64,000 bases of DNA from Vulcanimicrobiota bacterium (GCA_023447635.1 JAEXNA010000085.1:1-64000), one strand, 5' to 3'. Shown: positions 25,430 to 35,328, counted from the stretch's first letter. Notes: generated from the sequence alone by a model not told the origin. Program-made: numbers and translations.

Positions 25430-26452
25430 ATGTCGAGCGGTAAGTTGGTCACCTTGACCCGACACATCATCGAGGAGCAGGCCAAGCATCCGGGGTCGAC
25501 GGGGACCTTCTCCAGTCTGCTGCACGACCTGACTCTGGCTTTCAAGATCATCGCTCGCGAAGTGAGCAAAGCCGGTCTGGTAAACATCCTGGGAGAGACC
25601 GACGACAGCAACGTGCACGGCGAGACGGTGATGAAACTGGACCGCTACGCCGACGACCGGATCTTCAAAGCGATGGACCACGGAGGTCACCTCTGCTGCA
25701 TGGCCAGCGAAGAGTGTGAAAACCTGATCAAGATTCCGGCTCGTTATGACAAAGGCGACTACGTGCTGGTGTTCGACCCGCTCGATGGCTCTTCGAACAT
25801 CGATAAGAACGTCTCGATCGGAACCATCTTTGCCTTATTCAAGCGGGTCACGCCTGCGGGTGGAGACGGAACGCTGCAAGACGCTCTGCAGCCCGGGACC
25901 AAGCAAGTGGCTGCGGGCTACTGCATCTTCGGCTCGTCCACCATGCTGGTCTACACCACCGGGCAGGGCGTTCACGGTTTCACCCTGGACCCTTCGGTTG
26001 GAGAGTTTCTGCTCAGCCATGAGAATATCCGCTGCCCCGAGAAGGGCAAGACCTACTCGGCCAACGAGGGGAACTACAACTATTGGGACCCTGGCACACG
26101 GGCTTTCATCGACTATCTCAAGGCTCCCGGAGACCGGGAGAAGGGCGACTATTCGCTGCGCTATATCGGTTCACTGGTGGCGGATTTTCACCGCAATCTT
26201 CTGGCTGGCGGCGTCTTCCTGTACCCTACGGATAACAAGAATCCCGACCACCCTCGCCCTAAACTGCGACTGCTTTATGAAGCCTCTCCGTTGGCATTCA
26301 TCGCCGAGCAAGCGGGTGGAATGGCCACCACCGGCAAAGCACGCATTATGGAACAGACCCCTGGCAGTCTTCACGAGCGGATACCGCTGGTGATCGGCAG
26401 TCGGTGGGAAGTCGAGAAATATCTGGAGTTCTACCAGAAATTCAATCCCTGA
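25430..26452 (+). CDS. fbp: Class I fructose-1,6-bisphosphatase
   Basis: 340 residues, normal length. The metal- and substrate-site motif DPLDGSSNID is present, as are EECENL and YSANEGN. It is the key gluconeogenic step (fructose-1,6-bisphosphate to fructose-6-phosphate). ATG 25430 has GGAG at 25421-25424; an earlier ATG at 25337 would add 31 unlikely residues. It is followed after 7 bp by the PIN-PhoH gene, probably in one transcript. Confidence 0.95.
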   Translation: MSSGKLVTLTRHIIEEQAKHPGSTGTFSSLLHDLTLAFKIIAREVSKAGLVNILGETDDSNVHGETVMKLDRYADDRIFKAMDHGGHLCCMASEECENLIKIPARYDKGDYVLVFDPLDGSSNIDKNVSIGTIFALFKRVTPAGGDGTLQDALQPGTKQVAAGYCIFGSSTMLVYTTGQGVHGFTLDPSVGEFLLSHENIRCPEKGKTYSANEGNYNYWDPGTRAFIDYLKAPGDREKGDYSLRYIGSLVADFHRNLLAGGVFLYPTDNKNPDHPRPKLRLLYEASPLAFIAEQAGGMATTGKARIMEQTPGSLHERIPLVIGSRWEVEKYLEFYQKFNP

Positions 26453-26459
26453 GGTGATC

Positions 26460-27821
26460 ATGACCGGAGAGTCTAAAGTTTATCTTCTCGATACCAGTGT
26501 TTTGCTGCATCGCCCCGAGGCGATCTACTCCTTCGGCGGCGACAACCAGGTGGTTATTCCGGTCGTCGTGCTCGACGAGTTGGACAACTTCAAACGCGGT
26601 TCGATGGAGATCAACCGAAACGCTCGCCACGTGATCGGCTTGTTCGACGAACTGCGGGCCCGAGGTCCGATTTTCGAGGGAGTCGAACTCGACCACGGCG
26701 GTCGCCTGAAGGTCGAGACGGAACTGGGGCGCGATACCAAAGGGCTACTTCCCAAAGGGTTCGAGAACACGGCCGACAACTGCATCCTGGCCACCGCTCT
26801 CGGAATTAAGAAGGGCGCTCCCGACCGCAAGGTGATCCTGGTCACCAAGGACATCAACATGCGGGTCAAAGCTGAAGCGCTGGGTCTGCTGGCCCAGGAC
26901 TACAAAGCCGACCAGTTGGTCGATCCCGACGAGATGTACACCGGCCACGCCGAAGTGGTGGTGCCGCAAGAGTTCATCGACCAGATGTACAAAGAAAAGT
27001 CGGTCTCGGTGAACGGCTCGCTGGGCAAGTCTCAGGACAAAGAGCAGACCTTCTACCCCAACCAGTTCCTGATGTTGGTCAGCGCCGAGTCGCCCTCGAT
27101 CACCGCGCTTACCCGCTACGACGGAGACAATCTGGAACTGCTGCGCGACCCGCGTCACGACATCTGGGGTATCCGCCCTCTGAATCGAGAACAGCGCTAC
27201 GCGGTCGAACTTCTGCTCGATGACAATATTCCGCTGGTCACCCTGGCGGGCAAAGCGGGTACGGGAAAGACCATTCTGGCGATCGCTGCGGGCTTGCAGA
27301 AGGTGGTCAACGACAAACTGTTCCGTCGTCTTTCTATCTATCGTCCCGTCGTCCCGATGGGTCGCGACATCGGCTACCTGCCCGGCACCGAACAGGAAAA
27401 GCTGACCCCCTGGATGCAGCCGATTTTCGACAATCTCGAATTTTTGCTCAACGAAGGCGACCGCAAGAATCGCGGCACCTCGAAGCTGGATTACCTGATC
27501 GACAGCAACGTGCTCGACATCAAGGCGCTGACCTACATCCGCGGACGCAGCCTGCCGCACCAGTTCATCATCGTGGACGAGGCTCAGAACCTGACCCCCC
27601 ACGAGGTCAAAACGATCGTCACTCGAGCCGGTCACGGCACCAAACTGGTGCTGACCGGCGACCCTTATCAGATCGATTCGCCGTATCTGGACTCGACTTC
27701 GAACGGGTTGACCCATGTGGTGGAGCGGTTCCGCGGCCAGAAGATGGCGGCCCACGTCACCCTGCAAAAGGGCGAACGTTCGCCGCTGGCCGAGTTGGCG
27801 TCCGAGATTATGGAGCGCTGA
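26460..27821 (+). CDS. PIN domain-PhoH family ATPase
   Basis: 453 residues. An N-terminal PIN nuclease domain (YLLDTSVLLH, VVVLDELDNFKR, NTADNCILATAL, VILVTKDINMR) is joined to a PhoH ATPase with Walker A LAGKAGTGKT and Walker B FIIVDEAQN. The family is PhoH2 (YlaK-like), reported as an RNA helicase/RNase. ATG 26460 is chosen because GAGG ends 5 nt before it. The PIN acidic residues are intact, so an RNase role is plausible. Confidence 0.9.
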   Translation: MTGESKVYLLDTSVLLHRPEAIYSFGGDNQVVIPVVVLDELDNFKRGSMEINRNARHVIGLFDELRARGPIFEGVELDHGGRLKVETELGRDTKGLLPKGFENTADNCILATALGIKKGAPDRKVILVTKDINMRVKAEALGLLAQDYKADQLVDPDEMYTGHAEVVVPQEFIDQMYKEKSVSVNGSLGKSQDKEQTFYPNQFLMLVSAESPSITALTRYDGDNLELLRDPRHDIWGIRPLNREQRYAVELLLDDNIPLVTLAGKAGTGKTILAIAAGLQKVVNDKLFRRLSIYRPVVPMGRDIGYLPGTEQEKLTPWMQPIFDNLEFLLNEGDRKNRGTSKLDYLIDSNVLDIKALTYIRGRSLPHQFIIVDEAQNLTPHEVKTIVTRAGHGTKLVLTGDPYQIDSPYLDSTSNGLTHVVERFRGQKMAAHVTLQKGERSPLAELASEIMER

Positions 27822-27870
27822 ATTCTGGTCACTTTAGGAACCCAGGCTCTGTTCTCTGGTTGAGGTTGAT

Positions 27871-28326
27871 ATGAAAAGTCTCTATACTCGTGATATGAGC
27901 CAAAGACTGCGCCCCCTCATCGTGTCGCTTCTGTTCCTCCTCGTCTCCGTCGGGTCTTACCATGTCGGGTCGAGCTATCTCTCCTCTCAGGGAACCTCGG
28001 CCGAGTCGCCAGCGGGAACCTGGCAACAGTATGTGATCGCTGATGGCCGACCGGTCTATCTCGCCACTTTCAGCTTCGAGCAAGAAGGTTCGGACTTTGG
28101 GGTGCGAGCGGTCGATGTGGCGCCCTGCACCTTCCCGCAGAGCGGTTTCCGCACGTTTGGCCATGAGTACGACGGCAGCCACTGGAGCTTTCACTCCGAC
28201 TGGCATGAGTACGGTGTCGCCGAGTTTGAACTCGACAAGGTCGACGCTAACAGGTTCGAGGGCTACGCCTATCTCGATGGCGAGCAACGTCCCTACCGAC
28301 ACATCCTCATCCGTGTCGGCGACTAA
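27871..28326 (+). CDS. Small membrane-anchored or secreted protein, unknown
   Basis: 151 residues with GAGG 5 nt before the ATG. One N-terminal hydrophobic segment (LRPLIVSLLFLLVSVGSYHVG, about 13-33) acts as a signal or anchor; the rest is a small beta-rich domain (GTWQQYVIADGRPVYLATF) rich in aromatic residues. I know no family. A strong terminator follows. Confidence 0.65.
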   Translation: MKSLYTRDMSQRLRPLIVSLLFLLVSVGSYHVGSSYLSSQGTSAESPAGTWQQYVIADGRPVYLATFSFEQEGSDFGVRAVDVAPCTFPQSGFRTFGHEYDGSHWSFHSDWHEYGVAEFELDKVDANRFEGYAYLDGEQRPYRHILIRVGD

Positions 28327-28358
28327 CTCGCCACGTTCCTTCCAGTGAACGCCCTCCT

Positions 28359-28395
28359 AGTGCCGGCTCCCCTCGGGGACCGGCACTTATTCTTT
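28359..28395 (+). terminator. Intrinsic terminator after the small membrane protein gene
   Basis: AGTGCCGG pairs with CCGGCACT across an inner CCCC/GGGG stem (28359-28387), followed by TATTCTTTG. Confidence 0.7.
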
Positions 28396-28471
28396 GTGAG
28401 GCCGTCTGTCAGTGCCGAGCGTCGAGTTCAGCGACCGGGGCCATAGACCAGGCTCTCGGTCGCGGTCACAC

Positions 28472-29701
28472 TCACAGAATGTCATTCTCGTCGCGCAGGC
28501 GCAGGGTGACGCTAGGCGGGTCGTCCGACGCTTTCTTGAAGATCGGGACGGAGGGAAACAGCTTGGGCAGAGCTTTCTCGGCGGCGGGAGAGGTGCCGGT
28601 GATCAGGAGTGAGGTGCGCTCGACCGTTTTGCCCTGGCGCGCTGGAGTCACCAGCGAGACATCGCCGAAACCGCCGTTTTGGAAGCGGTTGGTAAAAACC
28701 AGGCGGCGTCGTTCACCTTCTCGGTAGTCTTCGATGACGACGGGAATCTTGGCCAACTTGGGGTCGGGGAGGGGAGGGAACAGTTTGCGCACGGTGGCCT
28801 GCGGCTCTCCTTCGACCGGGATGAGGTAGGCGATCTCATTTTCCCAGTAGTCGGCGACTTCGGGCCGGCCCTTCTCCATGCTGCCCAGGGGAAAATTTCG
28901 GTACAGGTTGGCTAGCGAGGCCATCTGGTCGATGGTGAGATCGGTGGTCATCTTTTTCGAGACGGCTTCGGCCAGGTCGTCATACTCGAAGAGGTGTGAG
29001 GGCTTCTTTAACTCCTTGATGAGCGCGGTCAGGAACTGCTGCTGGCGCCGGATGCGTCCAAAGTCGCCCTCTTCGTCGTTGCGGAAGCGCAGGTAGCCCA
29101 CAGTCTGAGCGCCGCTCAGGACCTGCTCGCCGGGTTTGAGATGGATGTGAAGACCGGCCCAGTTGTCGTCGTAGTCCATCTGCTTTTCGACGGTGACCGG
29201 GACCCCGCCCAGAACGTCGACCATGTCGGCAACGACGTCGGACTTGACCACGATGTGGTGGTCGATCTTTAGCCCGAGCAGGTTCTCCAGGGTTTTTCGG
29301 GTGGTCCGGATCCCACCGACCGTGTAGGCCGAGTTGATCTTGTCGTAAGCGCCGCCGGTTCCCGCAATTTCGACCAGCAGGTCGCGCGGGATGCTCATCA
29401 TAGAAAGCTGTTTGGCGCGCGGCTCGACCCGCACCAGCATGATGGTATCGGTGCGGGCGTCTTTGGTGTGGCGCTGGGCCCGCGAGTCGTAGCTGTAGTC
29501 CAGCCCGCAGAGCAGGATGTAGAGACTATCCTTGTCGCCAAAGGCGGTTTTCTTGGGAGCCAGCACCGTTTTGGCCACGCCGACGACGGTTTTCGGCAGA
29601 TGAGCCGGACCTAGCCAGATAGCCATCAGCCCTACACCGATCGATAAGAAGACGGCCGCGAAGAACAGCTTCTTTACCAGATTGAACAGCTTGCCTATCA
29701 C
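28472..29701 (-). CDS. LytR-CpsA-Psr (LCP) family cell-envelope protein
   Basis: 409 residues from GTG 29701, which has GGAG 5 nt upstream; a TTG at 29737 is the only earlier start. One N-terminal membrane segment (LFFAAVFLSIGVGLMAIWLG), then the LCP domain with TDTIMLVRVEP, MSIPRDLLVEI, DKINSAYTVGG, YLRFRNDEEGDFGRIRRQQ. The Arg and Asp residues used to bind pyrophosphate lipids are kept. The last 90 residues look like a LytR C-terminal domain. LCP enzymes attach polymers (teichoic-acid-like or capsule) to peptidoglycan, so an envelope polymer on this cell is likely. Confidence 0.9.
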   Translation of the reverse strand: MIGKLFNLVKKLFFAAVFLSIGVGLMAIWLGPAHLPKTVVGVAKTVLAPKKTAFGDKDSLYILLCGLDYSYDSRAQRHTKDARTDTIMLVRVEPRAKQLSMMSIPRDLLVEIAGTGGAYDKINSAYTVGGIRTTRKTLENLLGLKIDHHIVVKSDVVADMVDVLGGVPVTVEKQMDYDDNWAGLHIHLKPGEQVLSGAQTVGYLRFRNDEEGDFGRIRRQQQFLTALIKELKKPSHLFEYDDLAEAVSKKMTTDLTIDQMASLANLYRNFPLGSMEKGRPEVADYWENEIAYLIPVEGEPQATVRKLFPPLPDPKLAKIPVVIEDYREGERRRLVFTNRFQNGGFGDVSLVTPARQGKTVERTSLLITGTSPAAEKALPKLFPSVPIFKKASDDPPSVTLRLRDENDIL

Positions 29702-29869
29702 ATCATCTCCGAACCGGGGTTCGACCGGACCTTCCAATTGGCGTTATGGAGGGAGCCGATTCAAAGGACACCTCCGGAAAGGAGGAGAACCCATCGGCTC
29801 TACCAGAGGCGTGAAACCACGAATCCCTCTGGCGGTTTTTATCAAAATTCTAGCCTCAGGGGAAGATTT

Positions 29870-31390
29870 ATGTTGGAAACACCACCCAAAGCCCAGGGAA
29901 CCCGCGCCGATAACGAGTTCATGTCGTTCATCGACGGCGCCTTCGTGTCCATCGAGGACGCCAAATCCGAGCCGAACATCAACCCGGCCACCGGGGAAGA
30001 GATCGGGCGCAGCTATATGCTGACCCGCGAGCAGTGCGAGCAGGCCATCGAGAACGCGCACAAAGCGTTTCCCGCCTGGCGCGACACGCCCGCCCCGGTC
30101 CGCGCCAACGTGCTCTGGAAGTTCCAGCGCATCCTGGAACAGCGCAAGGAAGAGTTGGCCGCCGCGCTGACGGCCGAAGAGGGGAAAAAGTACAACGAAG
30201 CGCTGGGCGAGGTGCAGAAGGCGATCAATATCGTCGAGTTCACCGCTGGCGAAGGCCGTCGCCTTCTCGGCAAGACGGTCCCGTCCGAAATGGCTGCGAC
30301 CCTGGCCTACACCGTTCGAGTCCCGCTGGGCGTGGTGGGGATCATCACCCCCTGGAACTTCCCCGTGGCGATCCCGGTCTGGAAGATGGTGCCCGCCCTG
30401 GTGGCCGGTAACGCGATCGTTTTCAAGCCCGCTTCGAACACGACCAAGACGGCCTGTCTGCTCATGGAGATGCTGCACGAAGCCGGCCTGCCCAAAGGCG
30501 TGGTGCAGCTGACCATCGGTCGCGGCAGCGCGGTGGGAGACTGTATCGTCAATCATCCCAAGGTCAAGGCGCTCTCTTTCACCGGCAGCAACAACATCGG
30601 CCAGCGTCTGTACCTGGACGGCGCCAAGCGCGGAGTCAAGGTGACCTGCGAAATGGGCGGCAAGAACCCGATCGTGGTGCTTAACGACGCCGATATCGAC
30701 CTGGCGGTCGACGCCACCATCCAGGGCGCCTTTGGCAGCACGGGTCAGCGCTGTACCGCGACCTCGCGCGCGGTCTTGCAGGATGGCATCGCCGACGAAT
30801 TCGTGGAGAAGCTTCTGGCCCGGGCCAAGGCGATCCGCCTGGGCGACGGTATGAGCAAAGACGTCGACATGGGCCCCATCGTGGACCAGGAGCAGATGAA
30901 CTCCGTGGATGAAGGCGTCGAGCGGGCCAAGAACGACCCGGCTTGCGGTAAACTGATCTTGGGCGGAAGTCGAGCCATGGAAGGCGCTCTGGAAAAGGGC
31001 TTCTTCTATCCTCCCACGGTGTTCGACGAGGTTCACCCCGACAGTTTCCTGGCCCAGGAAGAGCTCTTCGGGCCGGTGCTTGCCATTACCCGGGTCAAGA
31101 CCTTCGACGAGGCGCTGGAAGCAGCCAACAACTGTCAGTACGGGCTGTCGTCATCGATCTATAGCCGGAACTCGGACCTGATCTTCCGCTTCCTCGAGCA
31201 CATCGAGACGGGGATCACCCACGTCAACTCTCCCACCATGGGCGGCGAGGCCCAGATGCCTTTTGGTGGGGTCAAGGCCACCGGCGTCGGCTCGCGCGAA
31301 ATGAGCACCGAAGGCGTCGAGTTCTTCACCGAACTCAAAGCCGTCTACATCGACTACACCGGCAGCAAGCGCGACACCAACATTTACTAG
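29870..31390 (+). CDS. NAD(P)-dependent aldehyde dehydrogenase, alpha-ketoglutarate-semialdehyde type likely
   Basis: 506 residues from ATG 29870 (AGGGGA 6 nt upstream). Catalytic Cys in GSTGQRCTATS, the Glu in CEMGGKNP, ITPWNFP, and the FTGSNNIG glycine motif are all present. Compared with family members I know, the GQRCTATSR stretch and overall length fit the semialdehyde (KGSADH/succinic-type) group, but the substrate needs testing. Its upstream 168 bp is shared with the divergent LCP gene. A terminator follows. Confidence 0.9.
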   Translation: MLETPPKAQGTRADNEFMSFIDGAFVSIEDAKSEPNINPATGEEIGRSYMLTREQCEQAIENAHKAFPAWRDTPAPVRANVLWKFQRILEQRKEELAAALTAEEGKKYNEALGEVQKAINIVEFTAGEGRRLLGKTVPSEMAATLAYTVRVPLGVVGIITPWNFPVAIPVWKMVPALVAGNAIVFKPASNTTKTACLLMEMLHEAGLPKGVVQLTIGRGSAVGDCIVNHPKVKALSFTGSNNIGQRLYLDGAKRGVKVTCEMGGKNPIVVLNDADIDLAVDATIQGAFGSTGQRCTATSRAVLQDGIADEFVEKLLARAKAIRLGDGMSKDVDMGPIVDQEQMNSVDEGVERAKNDPACGKLILGGSRAMEGALEKGFFYPPTVFDEVHPDSFLAQEELFGPVLAITRVKTFDEALEAANNCQYGLSSSIYSRNSDLIFRFLEHIETGITHVNSPTMGGEAQMPFGGVKATGVGSREMSTEGVEFFTELKAVYIDYTGSKRDTNIY

Positions 31391-31409
31391 ACGCTCTGCA
31401 GCGGTAAAG

Positions 31410-31435
31410 GAGGCGCGGAAGCGCCTCTTTTTTTT
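31410..31435 (+). terminator. Intrinsic terminator after the aldehyde dehydrogenase gene
   Basis: GAGGCGC-GGAA-GCGCCTC stem (31410-31427) followed by eight T residues. Confidence 0.9.
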
Positions 31436-31574
31436 GCCGTCTCGAGCTGAATGGTAAGAATTGACCAGGTATATCTCCCGGGATACCCCATTCGTATCTC
31501 GTGCCTCCTGGCCGATAAGGACTAAGAGCAAGTTCCCAGCGACTTCTCTCGCTGGACTCTCGCTCCTTATCACT

Positions 31575-33332
31575 ATGAACTACCTGGGGTCTTTGTCGAA
31601 ATTCAATTTTGGACGGTCGCTGCTGGCCTGGGCGATAGCCCTGGCCCTTGGCGTGCTGTTGGGAGCCAGAGCGCTTCAGCCTGGCGTCGAGGGGGGGGGA
31701 TCGGGCGCGGAGTTCGGTCTGCTCGCCCTGGGCGCGGTAGCTGCGGCGGCCTCCGTTCCTGCCTGGTGGTCGCGTCGCCGAAGCTCGCAAGTCACCCACG
31801 AGCACCTGCTTCACCTGGTCGGTGTCGTGGGACTCGATACGCCAGACGCGTTAGTTCTCGTCGACGGAGAGGGGCGTCTGGTTTACGCGAACAGCTCTTT
31901 CCAGGACTGGACGGCGGGTGAGATCCCGTTGGGCAGCGACCTGCTCGCTCTGGCCGTCGAAGGAGAGCGCTGCGGGGCGGCTCGCGCTCTGCAAGAAGCG
32001 CTGGCCGGCGGCGGAGCGGCGCGCCTGGCCATGCGCACCTCCAACGGAATGCTGTTGGAGGGTCGGCTTCATGCCGTGCCGGGCGAAGCCGGCAAACCGC
32101 TGGCCATGGGGATCTTCCGGAACGTCGGCGCCGGGCCGGCGCGCCCCCAGGAGCTCCGGCCTCTGGCCGAGCGTTCGGGTCAGTCTCAGAAGGTCGAGGC
32201 GCTCAGCCGTCTGGCCGGCGGAGTAGCTCACGACTTCAACAACTTGCTGGCTATCATGATGCTGAACCTCGACGCTATCGATTCGGCCCTGGATAAGGGC
32301 AGCCCGGCGCGTCGGCACGTCGATGAAATCTCTCTGGCGGCCCGTAAAGCGGCCGGGATCACTCGGCAGCTTCTGCTGTACTCTCGTCGTAAGGGAGAGC
32401 CGCTCGGCGTCTCTTGCCACAGCCTGGTCGACGACACGGGGAAACTGACCCAGGGGCTGCGTGGAGGGATCCGCTTCGAAACGTCCCTGGGAGCGCCCCA
32501 CGACCGGGTGCTGATCGAGGAGGGACAGTTGGACCAGGTCCTCTTGAACCTGGTCGTCAACGCCAAAGACGCGGTGGGCACCGACGGGCTGGTCAAGGTC
32601 GAGACGGAAAACCGGGTTCTCGAGCGGGGCAATCGCGACGAGTTGGCCCCTGGCGAGTATCTGGTGCTGAAGGTCAGCGACAACGGCGCCGGTATCCCTA
32701 AAGAGATTCAGGAAAAGGTTTTCGAGCCCTACTTTACCACCAAGGTCAAAGGGAAGGGCACCGGACTAGGCCTGGCCACGGTCTCGGTGATCGTCGAGAA
32801 AGCCGGCGGCAAAGTTCAGGTTTACTCTCGCCCCGGGTCGACCACCTTCGAGATTTTGCTCCCCGTCGCTGAACGACGAGGCCTGCCGGTATTTCCCGCC
32901 GAGCCCCCCGCCGTCGAGCCGGTGGCCGCAGTTCCTGAGTCTAGGCCGACGCGAAGCGTGCTCCTGGTAGAAGACGAGGCGCCCATCCGTGCCCTGGTCC
33001 ACCGCCTGTTGGAAGGCAAGGGGTACACCGTGACCTCCGTCGCGGCCGGGCAAGCCGCGGTGGACTTGATGGGTCAGCGGGACGGCTTTGACGTTTTGAT
33101 CACTGACATCTCGCTGCCGGGGATGCAGGGACCAGATATCGCTCGCGCGTTCTACCGGACTCAGGCCAGCGGCAGGGTCCTGTTCATGTCGGGCTGCCCC
33201 TCGTCGGCGCTCGACGTCAAGCGGATGCCGGGCAACGCCCGCTTTCTACCCAAGCCGTTCTCCCCCGCTCAACTGTTCGGCGCGCTCGACGAACTGATGC
33301 AGCCGCAGGCGGCGATGCTCGAGGCGGTCTAG
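31575..33332 (+). CDS. Hybrid sensor histidine kinase/response regulator
   Basis: 585 residues from ATG 31575; no good ribosome site and a TTG at 31461 is an alternative. Two N-terminal membrane segments (LLAWAIALALGVLLG, FGLLALGAVAAAASVPAWW), then a PAS-like region (DALVLVDGEGRLVYANSSF), the HisKA phosphoacceptor His in GGVAHDFNNLLAI, and an HATPase domain (NLVVNAKDAV, DNGAGIP, GTGLGLATV). A C-terminal receiver domain has Asp in VLITDISLPGMQG and Lys in FLPKPFSP. The signal is unknown; no partner regulator gene is adjacent. Confidence 0.9.
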   Translation: MNYLGSLSKFNFGRSLLAWAIALALGVLLGARALQPGVEGGGSGAEFGLLALGAVAAAASVPAWWSRRRSSQVTHEHLLHLVGVVGLDTPDALVLVDGEGRLVYANSSFQDWTAGEIPLGSDLLALAVEGERCGAARALQEALAGGGAARLAMRTSNGMLLEGRLHAVPGEAGKPLAMGIFRNVGAGPARPQELRPLAERSGQSQKVEALSRLAGGVAHDFNNLLAIMMLNLDAIDSALDKGSPARRHVDEISLAARKAAGITRQLLLYSRRKGEPLGVSCHSLVDDTGKLTQGLRGGIRFETSLGAPHDRVLIEEGQLDQVLLNLVVNAKDAVGTDGLVKVETENRVLERGNRDELAPGEYLVLKVSDNGAGIPKEIQEKVFEPYFTTKVKGKGTGLGLATVSVIVEKAGGKVQVYSRPGSTTFEILLPVAERRGLPVFPAEPPAVEPVAAVPESRPTRSVLLVEDEAPIRALVHRLLEGKGYTVTSVAAGQAAVDLMGQRDGFDVLITDISLPGMQGPDIARAFYRTQASGRVLFMSGCPSSALDVKRMPGNARFLPKPFSPAQLFGALDELMQPQAAMLEAV

Positions 33333-33344
33333 GCCGGTCTAGGC

Positions 33345-33770
33345 CTACAGTTTTGGGTTCGATGCTTCGGTGGGGGAGGCCGTTTCCAAGGTCGCTTCCT
33401 CGTCGATCGGTTTGGGAAGAGCGTTGGCCAGTATCGCCGCGTGGACGGCGGCGGCGACCCAGAACCCGGTGCTTAGCACGATCCAAAGCGCCATGCGCGG
33501 TAAGTTGGGCATGCTGGGGATGGTGAACGCCTCCTGCATGTCGACCATCTGCTTCATCAGCTTGAGCAGTTCGGGCAGCAGTTCCCAGAGTTCGTAGACC
33601 ACGCCCAGGGTGGTCAGGGTGAACAGGGCCGCGTAGGCGATCCCCTGTCTCTTTTGGCCCACCAGGAAGTGGCCCGCTCCCGGGTAGCCAAACAGCGACA
33701 CCGTCGCGACGAAAAGAGGGCTGGGCGGCCGATCCGGCGCTTGCTCTGCGGGCTGAGGTTTTCGTTCCAC
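33345..33770 (-). CDS. Small membrane protein with two hydrophobic regions, unknown
   Basis: 141 residues from GTG 33770. A longer reading from GTG 33887 would run across the start of the divergent membrane gene at 33874 and begins with a low-quality N-terminus. Hydrophobic regions are LFVATVSLFGYPGAGHFLVG with YAALFTLTTLGVVYEL, and ALWIVLSTGFWVAAAVHAAI. GYPGAGHFLVGQKRQG resembles the short motif of TM2/DUF5683-type proteins. Role unknown. Confidence 0.5.
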   Translation of the reverse strand: MERKPQPAEQAPDRPPSPLFVATVSLFGYPGAGHFLVGQKRQGIAYAALFTLTTLGVVYELWELLPELLKLMKQMVDMQEAFTIPSMPNLPRMALWIVLSTGFWVAAAVHAAILANALPKPIDEEATLETASPTEASNPKL

Positions 33771-33873
33771 GAGAGAGGGGTTCTTGACTCTCCGTGCGAT
33801 CCCTCGGCCTTCCGTTCTCAGCTCCCGTCCCTGCTCTGAGGGGATCGGAAGCCGAGTGCCGAAAAGGAGAGAT

Positions 33874-35328
33874 ATGGACGCGCTCACTTATCTCATAGGA
33901 CGGAATTGGCCCTCCGGGACCCGTTGCGCCGCTATCCTGCTGACCGCTCTGGGACTGAGCTGGTTCAACGGCAAACTGCTGCTGGCGCTACCGTCGCTGT
34001 TCCCGGGGCTGCACCAGTACTGGCTGCTGAACTCGCTCTGGGGGCTGGCGCTCTTTCTGGTCTGGTTGGTAGCCGTGGCGGCCTTGACACTGGGCCTGGC
34101 CGTGGCACCGTTTTACGGTTTCAACAGGGCGCTGAGGTTCGTGCAGAGTTGGACGCGCCAGAGAGTTCTCGACGAGATGATCTGCGCCGGTATGTCGGGG
34201 GGCAAAATTCTCGATGGGCTGGTCCTGTACAGCGTCCGCTGGTGGGCTACGGTCGCCACGCCTTGTTTGCTGGTCGGTGGTCTCTGGCTCTCTCCCCACC
34301 TGGGGAAGGTTTCGCCGGGGTCTATGGCCTGGGCGATCGTCCTCTACATCCTGGCATGCCTTGGGATCGGGTACACCGTTCTCGCCTTCACCTGTCTGAG
34401 CAGCACCCCCGGTGGCCAGGTCAAAGTGCCACTCGCTCTGGGGGCGGGAGCGCTCTCGGTCGGTCCGGCCGGGATCTTTGCGGCTTGCGGTGGTGAGCCG
34501 GGAGCGGTCGGATTCGCCCTCGGTTTCCTCTACCTCTGTGTTGCTGCGCGAGCCCTCTCCACCAGGGCGCTGGAGAATCAGGACCGCCTGGCCAGTCTCG
34601 AGATCCGTTTTCGTCGTATGCTGAGGTTCCAGGGGGGCAAAGTTGGGACTCTAGCCGAGAACCCGATCGTAGCCCGCGAAAGTTTTCGCGGCTCGGACGC
34701 CAGCGACACGGCCTTTCGGGCTATCACTTTGGGAGGCTTCATCTTCTGCTCGCTGGTCGCTTCCCTGAGCAACGCTCCCTGGATCTTCCTCTTTCTGCTC
34801 TTTCCTGTGGTTCTCCGTAGCGCCTATCGCAGCGCCAGCCGGATGTCGCAGGTCGTCACCGAAGAAGTCGAAGGGTCGACCATCGAAACCATCCGCTCGA
34901 CCCCAATGTCCTCTGGCACTTTTCTCAACGGCTGGCTTCGCGTCGTGGTCGGGGCGCAGTGGCGTGACCTGGGCATGTTGTTTGCCGGAGTTTTCGCCGT
35001 GCTCTTACTCAACGGCAACGGCGTCTTGCTAAACAACGGGATGGTAGCGATGGGCGTTTTCTTGAGCGCGCTGCTACCTCTGGTGGGAGCTTACGTCGGC
35101 GCTTCTATTGCCGGCCAGGCCAAGACGCGCTCGCAAATCTCGGGACAGCTCATGGCCTCGTTCGCTGCCGTGATGGTGGTCGGGGTTCCGCAGGTGGTGG
35201 TCAGCGCCGAGATTATTTACCCCCCGGTAACCATGGTAGCGCTGGCCGTGCTGGCCTGGGCTATCTGCTGGGTACTCGACGCGGGTGCTCGAAAGAGCCT
35301 CAACCGTACTTTTCTTCCTCAGAGATAG
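33874..35328 (+). CDS. Polytopic membrane protein, ABC-2-permease-like
   Basis: 484 residues with about 11-12 membrane segments, from ATG 33874 with AAGGAGA just upstream. The arrangement (two sets of hydrophobic segments around a charged middle region at about 245-330, TEEVEGSTIETIRSTPM) recalls ABC-2 type permeases, in which a short segment such as EVEGSTIETI sits near the coupling region, but no ATPase gene is adjacent. It might belong to an ABC exporter encoded elsewhere. The following gene starts 12 bp downstream. Confidence 0.65.
   Translation: MDALTYLIGRNWPSGTRCAAILLTALGLSWFNGKLLLALPSLFPGLHQYWLLNSLWGLALFLVWLVAVAALTLGLAVAPFYGFNRALRFVQSWTRQRVLDEMICAGMSGGKILDGLVLYSVRWWATVATPCLLVGGLWLSPHLGKVSPGSMAWAIVLYILACLGIGYTVLAFTCLSSTPGGQVKVPLALGAGALSVGPAGIFAACGGEPGAVGFALGFLYLCVAARALSTRALENQDRLASLEIRFRRMLRFQGGKVGTLAENPIVARESFRGSDASDTAFRAITLGGFIFCSLVASLSNAPWIFLFLLFPVVLRSAYRSASRMSQVVTEEVEGSTIETIRSTPMSSGTFLNGWLRVVVGAQWRDLGMLFAGVFAVLLLNGNGVLLNNGMVAMGVFLSALLPLVGAYVGASIAGQAKTRSQISGQLMASFAAVMVVGVPQVVVSAEIIYPPVTMVALAVLAWAICWVLDAGARKSLNRTFLPQR

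Noticed and set aside
29744..31036. 430-codon minus-strand frame opposite the aldehyde dehydrogenase gene
   Set aside because: Shadow of a GC-rich gene; the plus-strand enzyme is complete with its catalytic residues.
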